Made by a program: the position numbers and the translations under genes
Assembly (NCBI GenBank): GCA_910580075.1
Contig: CAJTVR010000071.1
Location: forward strand, 1-23,649
Origin: an uncultured Eubacterium sp.
GTDB taxonomy: Bacteria > Bacillota > Clostridia > Lachnospirales > Lachnospiraceae
Direction: 5' to 3'
Length of the DNA: 23,649 nt
Notes under the pieces: model-generated
The model's database searches: none
Told to the model about the DNA's origin: nothing
What the model saw: only the letters and a program-made list of their open reading frames with translations
Shown: positions 7,295-14,578 of the stretch, piece after piece
Layout of the letters: the number at the start of each line of letters is the position of its first letter
How positions within the stretch are numbered: position 1 is the stretch's first letter

Positions 7295-8839
7295 ATGAAC
7301 GCACGAAAAAATGATCCACACAATACACCCGCCCTTTCCAAACACCGCAGACGACGGAAAAGATGCAGACATCCGCTATTCATAAAATCTGTTCTCAGTA
7401 TCTTTACATTTACTGTGACACTGGCGGCTGCTTCGAGACTGCCATACTTAAAATCCAGTCACCTGCTGCAGTCCCTGGCGCGCAGTCCGCAGCAGATATT
7501 GAAAAGTGCAGGCAAAGCTGCGCTTTTTTCCTGGGATAACACCAAAAATACTGCTTCAGGAAACCCTGATCCAGCTTATGAAAAACAGCCATCAGATACG
7601 GATGGCTCTAAACCCGCAGACACTGCCGGCGGAAATGAAGGCCATACATCAGATGCTTCCGGCCAGACAGCTGCTTTTGACTCTGATTTCTATCCGGATC
7701 GGGATTTGAATGCAGATCATGATTTACATACGGATAACAGTTTTAAATCTGAGAATGATGTTCATTCCGGTCATGGTTCTAATTCCAGTAACGGAGTTTA
7801 TTCCGGTAACAGTTTTCATTCAGACAATGGTGTTCATTCCAGTCAGGACAAGAATGCCGCCAAAAGTTCCGGTACTGATAAAAATACTTCAGGTTCTAAT
7901 AACCATGCGGATGACAATGAAAATACATATAAGGAAAGCGAAAAAAACACTGTTTCAGACTCAGGGAAAAAGTACTTTTCTTCTGACAGCCCGGACAGTG
8001 CTGAAAATGCCGGCTCAATTACTGAAAAAGGAGCGGGTTCTGCCAGTAAACCGGACTCATCCGGCCAGATCTGGTATCCAAAAGACTCTGGAGAAAAACA
8101 GCCGCAGGATCAGGAAGCATCCACTCATCCAGACACGGATACACAGTGGATATTTTTCTCAGAATCAGACTCTGGCAGCCAGATTCTAAGCGGCTCCAAA
8201 CGGCTGCAGACACAATCCGGCGATACGGATACTGACGAATCAGACATAGAGCATATCCAGTATGATGCCAGAGACTGGAACCTCATTCTGGTCAATCCAT
8301 GGAACAGCCTTCCAAAGGATTATGAAATCCGTCTTTCCAGCCTCCCTGGCGGGCATTCCATTGACAGCCGCTGCTATTCCGCCCTGATGAACATGCTGGA
8401 CGACTGCAGTGCACTGGGGTACAGTCCCCTCATCTGCTCTTCATACCGGACAGAGGAGAAGCAGAAATCCTTATTTCAGGAGCGCATAGACGAGCTGACA
8501 GCTCAGGGTTACTCTGCGAAAGAGGCACGCGTCAAAGCGGCTTCGTCCGTTGCCCGTCCGGGTACAAGCGAACACCAGCTGGGCCTGGCTGTCGACATCG
8601 TAGATAAGAACCGCCAGATGCTGGATACTGCACAGGAAAATACCCCGGTACAGCAGTGGCTTATGAAAAACAGCTGGAAATACGGTTTTATACTGCGCTA
8701 TCCTCAGGATAAAAGCAGTCTGACCGGGATTATTTATGAACCATGGCATTACCGTTATGTCGGCGTACAGGCTGCCGCCGAAATTTATGAGCGGGGCATC
8801 TGCCTGGAAGAATACATTGAAGAAATACTGATGCAGTAA
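7295..8839 (+). CDS. Membrane-anchored VanY-like D,D-carboxypeptidase with long low-complexity stalk
   Basis: The C-terminal domain (about residues 360-514) is a peptidase M15B/VanY-type zinc carboxypeptidase, which trims terminal D-Ala from peptidoglycan stems. It has SSYRTEEKQ, the zinc motif TSEHQLGLAVDI (His427, Asp434) and EPWHYRYVG (His485). The N terminus is basic (HRRRRKRCRH) followed by one TM helix, so the enzyme is outside and tethered. About 270 residues of Ser/Asp/Asn-rich linker, including a hexapeptide array, separate anchor from enzyme; VanY proteins are usually far shorter. I chose the ATG at 7295 (GCGAGG upstream) because it puts the basic anchor at the N terminus. An ATG at 7196 would add 33 residues with a second hydrophobic stretch and has no clear SD. 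It is last in the regulator/kinase operon. Confidence 0.88.
   Translation: MNARKNDPHNTPALSKHRRRRKRCRHPLFIKSVLSIFTFTVTLAAASRLPYLKSSHLLQSLARSPQQILKSAGKAALFSWDNTKNTASGNPDPAYEKQPSDTDGSKPADTAGGNEGHTSDASGQTAAFDSDFYPDRDLNADHDLHTDNSFKSENDVHSGHGSNSSNGVYSGNSFHSDNGVHSSQDKNAAKSSGTDKNTSGSNNHADDNENTYKESEKNTVSDSGKKYFSSDSPDSAENAGSITEKGAGSASKPDSSGQIWYPKDSGEKQPQDQEASTHPDTDTQWIFFSESDSGSQILSGSKRLQTQSGDTDTDESDIEHIQYDARDWNLILVNPWNSLPKDYEIRLSSLPGGHSIDSRCYSALMNMLDDCSALGYSPLICSSYRTEEKQKSLFQERIDELTAQGYSAKEARVKAASSVARPGTSEHQLGLAVDIVDKNRQMLDTAQENTPVQQWLMKNSWKYGFILRYPQDKSSLTGIIYEPWHYRYVGVQAAAEIYERGICLEEYIEEILMQ
7685..7846 (+). repeat. Nine tandem degenerate 18-bp (hexapeptide) repeats in the VanY-like stalk
   Basis: In the coding frame, nine consecutive six-residue units follow the pattern [DGS]-[VLFS]-[HNYK]-[STAP]-[DGES]-[NHRQ]; examples are DLHTDN, GVYSGN and SFHSDN. 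At DNA level the later units share TTCATTCC or close variants every 18 bases. Units drift from Asp-rich to Ser/Gly-rich along the array. This is probably an extended, hydrophilic wall-spanning spacer of variable length. The alternate frame also stays open through the array but is a by-product of the repeat. Confidence 0.75.
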
Positions 8840-8879
8840 AAAAGCGGGGGAGGAATCAGAGCGCAGAACTTACATGTCT

Positions 8880-9863
8880 CTATATTTCAACTTCCGAATA
8901 CAGACGCACTGTAAATATGCTCCCCTCCCCCTGTATGCTTTGTGCATGAATCGTTCCGTTCTGTCTGAGTATGACCTGCTTTGCCATTGCAAGCCCGATT
9001 CCCACACTGTCTTTCGAATCTTTCCTGCCTTTATAAAACCGTTCAAATATATGCGGCAGGTCTTCTTTTGCAATACCGTTTCCTGTGTCCCTGATTCTGA
9101 TTGTCGTGCCAAAATTATTCTGGCTCACGCTGACATGCACGGAACCGCCCTGCGGGGTATGTTCCAGGCAGTTTTTCATAATATTTGACAGTGCCTCACA
9201 CGTCCATTCTCTGTCACAGACGGTCGTAATTTCGTTCCCGAAAGGCTCCTGTATCAGTTCTACACCTTTGATTTCTGCAAGCAGTTCCAGAGACTGGCAG
9301 ACAGATTTTATAAGCATATATATCTGTGCAGGTTCTTTCTTAAACTGTATGACATCTGCTTCCAGCTGGGAAAGAGTCAGCAGACTGCGTATGAGCCAGT
9401 TTATTTTATGCACCTGGCGCTGCATTTTTTCCGCAAATTCCAGCCGCCTTTCCTCTGACAGACCAGGCTGCTGCAGTAAATCCGTCATAATCGTAATCGC
9501 AGTAAGCGGCGTTTTAATCTGGTGTGAAATATCTGACAGCGTATCCGCCAGATACCGTTTCTGCCTGTCTGCAGCCCCTGCCTGTTCCTTTAACTGTATG
9601 ACCAGCTTGTAAATCTCACTTTGCAGGATACCGGCCTGTCCTTCCCGGCATCTGGCCAGCTCCGGGAGCTGCAGGCCGTCCTGTACTTTCATAAGGTAAG
9701 TAATCAGCTCTTCTGACTGCTTTTCTTTTTTTAAATGCTGGAAGGCCTGCACTGCACATAAGGATGCAATACAGCAGCACAAAAATATACAGGACCAGCC
9801 AGCATCGCCGGACACAATACTGGCCGATGCTGTTGCCAGTATGAGTATGATCTGTATTTTCAT
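8880..9863 (-). CDS. Short-sensor (intramembrane-type) histidine kinase
   Basis: This 327-residue kinase would phosphorylate the regulator encoded just upstream. The N terminus has two closely spaced hydrophobic stretches (about 3-18 and 23-41) with only a few residues between, so there is almost no outside sensor. This layout is typical of BceS-like kinases that take their signal from a partner ABC transporter. A coiled linker leads to His114 in LSDISHQIKTPLTAITIMTDLL. The ATPase domain has NIMKNCLEHTPQGG, DTGNGIAKEDLPHIFERFY and GIGLAMAKQVI. All motifs are present. The ATG overlaps the regulator stop (ATGA). It ends 40 bases from the convergent VanY-like gene, with no clear terminator between them. 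Confidence 0.95.
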   Translation of the reverse strand: MKIQIILILATASASIVSGDAGWSCIFLCCCIASLCAVQAFQHLKKEKQSEELITYLMKVQDGLQLPELARCREGQAGILQSEIYKLVIQLKEQAGAADRQKRYLADTLSDISHQIKTPLTAITIMTDLLQQPGLSEERRLEFAEKMQRQVHKINWLIRSLLTLSQLEADVIQFKKEPAQIYMLIKSVCQSLELLAEIKGVELIQEPFGNEITTVCDREWTCEALSNIMKNCLEHTPQGGSVHVSVSQNNFGTTIRIRDTGNGIAKEDLPHIFERFYKGRKDSKDSVGIGLAMAKQVILRQNGTIHAQSIQGEGSIFTVRLYSEVEI

Positions 9864-10552
9864 GATGTCTCCATTCGATAGCCGATGCCTCTGACAGTCT
9901 GTATGAGCGGATGTCCGGCGGAATCATTCAGTTTCTTTCTCAGCCTTTTAATATATACCGTCAATGTATTATCATTTACATAATCCCCTGCTTCATCCCA
10001 CAGCTGGTTCAGGATCTGCGAACGGGTAAGCGTCTGTCCACGGTGGTTCAAAAATACAAGCAGCATTTTATATTCCATAGCTGTCAGTATAATCTCTTCT
10101 TCCTTTCGAAACACCCTGCCCGTTTTCATATCCACTTTATTTTCGCCTATATAGACCGTTTCATTTATCTGTATTCCATTCTCCGCATTCGTCCTGCGCA
10201 GAATCGCTTTCATCCTTGCCAGCAGTTCCCTGATACGGAATGGTTTTGCTATATAATCATCCGCCCCCAGCTCCAGCGCCCGCACCGTGCTTACTTCATC
10301 GTTACATGCTGTCAGAAACAGAATCGGAACGCTGCTGCTCCTTCGGACTGCTTCACAGACTGCAAATCCGTTTCCGTCTGGAAGCATAATATCCAGAAGG
10401 CAGAAATCAAACGGCGTTTCGGACTTGAGAATTCCAAACGCCTCTGACATATCCCGCGCAGTTAAAATACTGCAGCCTTCCTGCTGCAGGGCATATGACA
10501 GGCCGTCTGCTATTATTTCATCATCTTCTATAATTAGAACCGTCATCTGCAT
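9860..10552 (-). CDS. OmpR-family response regulator of the ABC-transporter module
   Basis: This 230-residue regulator has receiver motifs IIEDDEIIADGL, phospho-acceptor Asp54 in CLLDIMLPDGNGF, FLTACND and IAKPFRIREL. The winged-helix domain carries LTAMEYKMLLVFLNHRGQTLTR, NDNTLTVYIKRLRKKL and a final VRGIGYRME. Either of two ATGs six bases apart could be used: the first is 4-5 bases after AAGGA, the second about 10. It lies 181 bases downstream of the permease gene in the same direction. That gap shows no convincing terminator, so read-through from the transporter genes is plausible. Its likely target is the palindrome at 14451-14464 in front of the ATPase gene. Confidence 0.95.
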   Translation of the reverse strand: MQMTVLIIEDDEIIADGLSYALQQEGCSILTARDMSEAFGILKSETPFDFCLLDIMLPDGNGFAVCEAVRRSSSVPILFLTACNDEVSTVRALELGADDYIAKPFRIRELLARMKAILRRTNAENGIQINETVYIGENKVDMKTGRVFRKEEEIILTAMEYKMLLVFLNHRGQTLTRSQILNQLWDEAGDYVNDNTLTVYIKRLRKKLNDSAGHPLIQTVRGIGYRMETS

Positions 10553-10733
10553 GATTTCCTTTCCTGGTATGTTAGATTAGCCGGACAGGATGAAGGACGT
10601 ATATTCCCCGGACACCGGATGGAGCTGATTTTAATTCCTGATGCCAGAGCGCTGTCCCGAACGGCCAGACTCTTCCAGAAAACAGCCTGCTGTGCCCTGA
10701 TGCCGGCCGTCACATCATCCGCCTGCCCCTATA

Positions 10734-13583
10734 TCATACTGCTTCCTTACGGATCCATGCAAGCAGATTCTGCTGTTTTTCTTTATGAAACGCACGGATC
10801 GTAAACACCAGTACCGCACCGGCGGATGCAGCTATAATAAGCAGCAGAAATCCAGCCGGAATCTGTAATTCCAGTCTTCCAAACAGTGAGCTTAAAACTG
10901 CACGCATCCCGCAGATGAAAACAGCTGAGATTCCTGCCGCTGCCGCTGCCGCCGATATAAAAATTCCGCTGCACTCCATAACAAGCATGCGTATCATCTG
11001 TCTTTCCGTCATTCCTGCAGACATCAGCACAGCCAGCTCTTTTCTTCTTCCAGTCATTCTGCCTCCGATTGAATTGGACAGATTCAGAAAACAGATCATG
11101 GAGGATAGCACCGTAAAGCAGGCCAGCAAAATATTCACAGCTGTCGCAATGGCTACTCCCATTGTCTTTACTTTATCTGTGGTACTTTTGGTGATAAATG
11201 TAATTCCGCGCAGCGACTGCAGATATTCTGTAAGTTCACTGCTGTCCTCAGCAAATGTAACAGCCAGCGATTCCTGAAACATTTCGGACAGCTGTTCATA
11301 ACCCAGCCTCTGTGCTAATGCTTCCGCTGTCTTAACTCCCATAATCATCCATGTAAACGCTCCGCCAAATGACACATATTCTTTGAGCGCTGTTTCATCT
11401 GCATATCCTGCAGCCGTAAACATCTGCTGCACTTCTTTGTCTGACTGCCGGCCATACATACTCATCAGAAATGTCTCTCCCTGTTTCAGCCGTGAAACAT
11501 GCGCAATATCATAAAACAGGTATCTTTGCGGGTCTCTGCCTTCAAAACGTGTATTATCCGTAGAAAGCTCCGCCACATCTGCAATGATAACCCCTGTCTT
11601 TGTTTCATCTGATAACAGCTCTTTGTCGGCCCCGCAGCGCTGTGCTATTTCCATAAGCGTATCATCATCAACAGCCAGAATATTCACACTGCCGGACTGA
11701 TCTATAAAATACTTCTGCATAATCTCCTGTTCAGACAGCTGCTTTCCTGTATAAGCCTTTGCAATTTCCATTCTTGCATCCAGATATTCCTGGCTGAAAA
11801 AATTGTCCTCATAGCTGATTGAAGCACACCAGACTCCCTTATACCACTCCTTTTGTTCCACTACCTTTTCATGGTTTTCCAGCTCTTTTTTTATTTCCAG
11901 AAACCGCTGTCTGCTCTTTTCTTTACCGTCTTCTTCCTCATTTATACCTGTCAGTGATAAATCTGTCAGAATTCCTTCGTTTTCTTTCAGCTTTGTTTCC
12001 AGCATATACCCGTTTTCCGTTTTCTGCTCCAGAATCATGTGTATGCTGTCTGCTCCAAAAGCTGTTACCGTCAGCATGACCATAAAAACTGTCAGTGAAA
12101 TACAGATGCTGCGGTTTTTTCTCCTGTGACGCTTGAACGAAGCTGATGCCAGCATTTTTTCTGCTGCGTGCTTATGATAGACAAACCGGCTGAGCGGATA
12201 CATCCTCTGTTTCTCTTTTTCATTCCCGCGGATGCTTTCCACAGCACCGATTCTGCTGATTTTTCTGGCTGGAAGCTGCACCGAAAACAGTACGGTCATG
12301 ATACATGCTGCGACTGCTGCCGTTAACCCTTTCCAGGAAATCTGAAGCGTTACAGAAACATCTTCTGCCAGAAAGCCTCCTGCAGATGCAAATTCCATCA
12401 GAAACGGCTTTAACAGCAGCATGCCTGCGTAAATCACACCAAATCCGCATACGATTCCAGCCGGAACAGCTAAAAACAATAGTGAAAATGCTTCATAATA
12501 AATACTGCTGCGCCGCTGCTTTGCCGTAGCTCCAATGGAAGAGAGCATCCCAAGATACATGCACCGCTCCTGAAATGACAGCTGAAACACATTATAAATC
12601 AGTATAACTGACGCAGCCGCAATGAATGCCGTAAAAAATACTGTCATAATATTTACCAGCAGATTCATTGTGCTGTCGGAGGAATACCCGTCAAACGCCA
12701 GATAATAATTATTCACATCCACATGCCCGCTTCCTGCAATTTCTTCCAGTTCAGAAACGATATCCACAGGCGTATGTTCAAAATCCATCAGCATTGTAAG
12801 GTTTCTGCTGTCTCTGCCTGAAAGCATATCCGCATCCAGCAGTGTAACAGCTGTATATCCTGCCCCGTCCTCTTTTTCAGAAACGGGTATTTCCATAAAT
12901 CCCGTTACCGTATATACAGCCTTTTTTCCCGTCATCTCTTCGTTCACCCGGAAATCCTCATTCGGTTCAAAATATGGAAACTGTTCAGGCGCTTTCACAG
13001 TCTTTCCTGCAGGGACTTCCAGAAAATCATAAAATGGAAATATAATTTTTTCTGCATCTTTTTGAATACCTGTAATAGTCCTTTGAAAAAACTCTGCATC
13101 AATGGTATCGCCGGTCTGAATGGAAGCTCCGTCTGCTAAACAGGCACTGCTTATAATAATTTCGCTGTCATTCTGCGGCAGGCGCCCTTGTGTTAGTTTG
13201 ATCCGGTACCAGTCAAAACATCTTTTCCCGTATGCTTTTACATTCAGATACGGCCGCAGTTCATTCGCTGTCTGATGAAACTTTGTCATTCCAAGAGCTG
13301 CGGATTCGTCCATCTCTTTTATATAACCCAGATTTTTTATCTGCTCCTTTTTGCTGCCGTCTGCCTCATACACCGCATAATGCCACTTTCCTTCCCGTAC
13401 TGAAGCAGCCTCTTTTAAGAATGCCACAGCCGTATCTTTTCCTACAAATACGCATGTCATTAAAAGCACCATAAATACAATTCCGGCATAAGTGGTAAAT
13501 GTCCTCTTTTTGTGAAACATCATGTACTTACGTGTAACGTTATGGACAATATTCACTTTCCCGGCAAATCTTCTATTTTTCAT
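10734..13583 (-). CDS. FtsX/MacB-type ABC transporter permease, large, 8 predicted TM
   Basis: This 949-residue membrane protein is the partner of the ATPase upstream. It reads as two FtsX-type halves. TM1 is at about 30-48, followed by an outside domain to about 305. A TM triplet at about 305-440 contains LGMLSSIGATAKQRR, the usual coupling-helix region. TM5 is at about 490-510, followed by a second outside domain (about 515-810). A C-terminal TM triplet has RKELAVLMSAGMTERQM as the matching coupling element. That is 8 TM with two sizeable outside domains, unlike the 10-TM BceB layout of about 650 residues. Such permeases extrude or remove lipids and peptides, or transmit mechanical signals; the substrate is unknown. 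The ATG has GGGAGG six bases upstream, and that SD lies inside the ATPase-tail fossil at 13580-13640. Confidence 0.92.
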   Translation of the reverse strand: MKNRRFAGKVNIVHNVTRKYMMFHKKRTFTTYAGIVFMVLLMTCVFVGKDTAVAFLKEAASVREGKWHYAVYEADGSKKEQIKNLGYIKEMDESAALGMTKFHQTANELRPYLNVKAYGKRCFDWYRIKLTQGRLPQNDSEIIISSACLADGASIQTGDTIDAEFFQRTITGIQKDAEKIIFPFYDFLEVPAGKTVKAPEQFPYFEPNEDFRVNEEMTGKKAVYTVTGFMEIPVSEKEDGAGYTAVTLLDADMLSGRDSRNLTMLMDFEHTPVDIVSELEEIAGSGHVDVNNYYLAFDGYSSDSTMNLLVNIMTVFFTAFIAAASVILIYNVFQLSFQERCMYLGMLSSIGATAKQRRSSIYYEAFSLLFLAVPAGIVCGFGVIYAGMLLLKPFLMEFASAGGFLAEDVSVTLQISWKGLTAAVAACIMTVLFSVQLPARKISRIGAVESIRGNEKEKQRMYPLSRFVYHKHAAEKMLASASFKRHRRKNRSICISLTVFMVMLTVTAFGADSIHMILEQKTENGYMLETKLKENEGILTDLSLTGINEEEDGKEKSRQRFLEIKKELENHEKVVEQKEWYKGVWCASISYEDNFFSQEYLDARMEIAKAYTGKQLSEQEIMQKYFIDQSGSVNILAVDDDTLMEIAQRCGADKELLSDETKTGVIIADVAELSTDNTRFEGRDPQRYLFYDIAHVSRLKQGETFLMSMYGRQSDKEVQQMFTAAGYADETALKEYVSFGGAFTWMIMGVKTAEALAQRLGYEQLSEMFQESLAVTFAEDSSELTEYLQSLRGITFITKSTTDKVKTMGVAIATAVNILLACFTVLSSMICFLNLSNSIGGRMTGRRKELAVLMSAGMTERQMIRMLVMECSGIFISAAAAAAGISAVFICGMRAVLSSLFGRLELQIPAGFLLLIIAASAGAVLVFTIRAFHKEKQQNLLAWIRKEAV

Positions 13584-13653
13584 ACGCTGCCTCCCAGTTC
13601 ACGGATACGCTCATCCAGTGTGATATACCCGTCTTCCATATTAAATTTCTCAT
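13573..13653 (-). pseudogene. Fossil junction: start of a lost permease fused to the tail of a second ABC ATPase
   Basis: Between the intact ATPase stop and the permease start lies a diverged copy of the ATPase 3' end, offset by exactly 70 bases (13581-13640 against 13651-13710, 50 of 60 bases identical). It would encode MEDGYITLDERIRELGGSV, against a final GRITLDERIRELGGSI in the intact gene, and ends in GTATGA, overlapping the permease ATG just as the intact ATPase ends in ATATGA. The bases after the intact ATPase stop (ATG AGA AAT) resemble the permease start (ATG AAA AAT). In the frame of that ATG there is a 26-codon ORF ending at 13573. Six of eight differing codons are synonymous, so the two tails diverged while both were coding. 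Confidence 0.7.
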
Positions 13654-14348
13654 ATGCTGCCTCCCAGTTCTCGAATGCGTTCATCCAGTGTAATGCGGCC
13701 GTCTTCCATATAAAGCATACGGTCTGCCTGGACTGCGATACTTTCATCATGTGTGATTAAAATCAGCGTCTGTTTCTGCTTCTGGTTGGATTCTTTTAGG
13801 ATTTTAATGATTTCTGCCCCATTTTTACGGTCCAGGTTTCCGGTCGGTTCGTCTGCTAACAGAATCGCAGGATGGTTAAACAGCGCCCGTCCAATGGATA
13901 CCCTCTGCTGCTGGCCGCCGGAAAGCTGTCCGGGAAGGTTTTGGCGGCGGTCTGAAAGCCCCATCTGGCCTACAATAAAATCAAGTCTTTCTCTATTCAT
14001 TCTCCTTCCGTCCAAAAGATGCGGCAGTACAATATTTTCTTCTACATTTAAGACCGGCAGAAGGTTGTAAAACTGGTACACAATTCCGATCTGGCGTCTT
14101 CTGAAAATTGCCAGGCGGTCCTGGGAAAGGCTGTGAATGTCTGCATCTGCGATCAGAACCCTGCCTGCAGACGGCCTGTCTACGCCTCCGATCATATGAA
14201 GCAGCGTAGATTTTCCACTTCCGGACGGCCCGACAATGGAGACAAATTCCCCCTTTTCCACTTCAAACGACACATCATCCAGTGCTTTTACACAATGATT
14301 TCCTTCGCCATATATTTTTGTAAGATGCTCACAGCGTAATATTTTCAT
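13650..14348 (-). CDS. ABC transporter ATP-binding protein (MacB/LolD/BceA type)
   Basis: This 232-residue cytosolic ATPase would drive the adjacent FtsX-type permease. It has Walker A GPSGSGKST (about 40-48), a Q loop in GIVYQFYNLLPVLN, signature LSGGQQQRVSIGRAL, Walker B ILLADEPTGNLD and the switch histidine in THDES. All are intact and the length is normal. I chose the ATG at 14348 because GGAAGG lies just before it and MKILRCEHLTKIYG aligns with the family start. An upstream ATG at 14381 would add 11 residues. It is first in the operon ATPase, permease, regulator, kinase. A 70-base-offset copy of its own 3' end follows it (see the fossil entry), so ATPase and permease may come from two once-separate modules. 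Confidence 0.95.
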   Translation of the reverse strand: MKILRCEHLTKIYGEGNHCVKALDDVSFEVEKGEFVSIVGPSGSGKSTLLHMIGGVDRPSAGRVLIADADIHSLSQDRLAIFRRRQIGIVYQFYNLLPVLNVEENIVLPHLLDGRRMNRERLDFIVGQMGLSDRRQNLPGQLSGGQQQRVSIGRALFNHPAILLADEPTGNLDRKNGAEIIKILKESNQKQKQTLILITHDESIAVQADRMLYMEDGRITLDERIRELGGSI

Positions 14349-14410
14349 AACCCTTCCTTTCCTGCATGTTTTTATCTGCATTAAATTTCTGATTCATTTC
14401 TATAAAAATC

Positions 14411-14416
14411 ATTATA
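14411..14416 (-). promoter_or_regulatory. -10 box of the ABC/two-component operon
   Basis: On the minus strand this is a perfect TATAAT, about 60 bases before the ATPase start. At 16-18 base spacing there is no recognisable -35 hexamer. A strong -10 with no -35 is the usual form of a promoter that needs an activator bound upstream. Confidence 0.5.
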
Positions 14417-14450
14417 ACAGGGATATATGACTCCTGCGTGAAAATAAAAG

Positions 14451-14464
14451 TGACAAAATTGTCA
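14451..14464. promoter_or_regulatory. BceR-like operator palindrome
   Basis: TGACAAAATTGTCA is a perfect 14-base palindrome of the form TGACA-N4-TGTCA. From memory, BceR-type regulators recognise TNACA-N4-TGTNA-like dyads in front of their transporter genes; this fits exactly. Its near edge is 34 bases upstream of the TATAAT, roughly -46 to -60 from the start of transcription, a normal activator position. The adjacent OmpR-family regulator is the natural candidate. The site also lies about 50 bases upstream of the divergent protease promoter and could affect it. Confidence 0.55.
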
Positions 14465-14511
14465 TCTGCCAGACCTAAAATAATTTCCCGGATTCTCCGT
14501 GAATTACCCGA

Positions 14512-14540
14512 TTGCTTTTCTGTATATTTTGCGCTAAAAT
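14512..14540 (+). promoter_or_regulatory. Promoter of the CPBP protease gene
   Basis: TTGCTT (14512-14517), a 17-base spacer and TAAAAT (14535-14540) fit sigma-A. The start point would be near 14547, leaving a leader of about 30 bases that carries AGGAGG before the ATG at 14579. Confidence 0.6.
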
Positions 14541-14578
14541 AAGTACAGCAAAAGGCATACCGCTTCAGGAGGAAAACT

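Noticed and set aside
7685..7846. CRISPR-like array
   Set aside because: The 18-bp units are contiguous, degenerate and in frame with no spacers; they are protein repeats.
7710..8189. 159-codon plus-strand frame overlapping the VanY stalk, itself repetitive (FIPV units)
   Set aside because: The periodicity is the by-product of the 18-bp repeat in the real frame. The real frame continues into an intact catalytic domain.
9911..10447. 178-codon plus-strand frame opposite the second response regulator
   Set aside because: Antisense shadow: the opposite strand has every receiver and winged-helix motif, and this frame matches nothing.
10553..10733. Separate promoter or terminator between permease and second response regulator
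   Set aside because: No hairpin with a T-run and no promoter pair good enough to call in these 181 bases.
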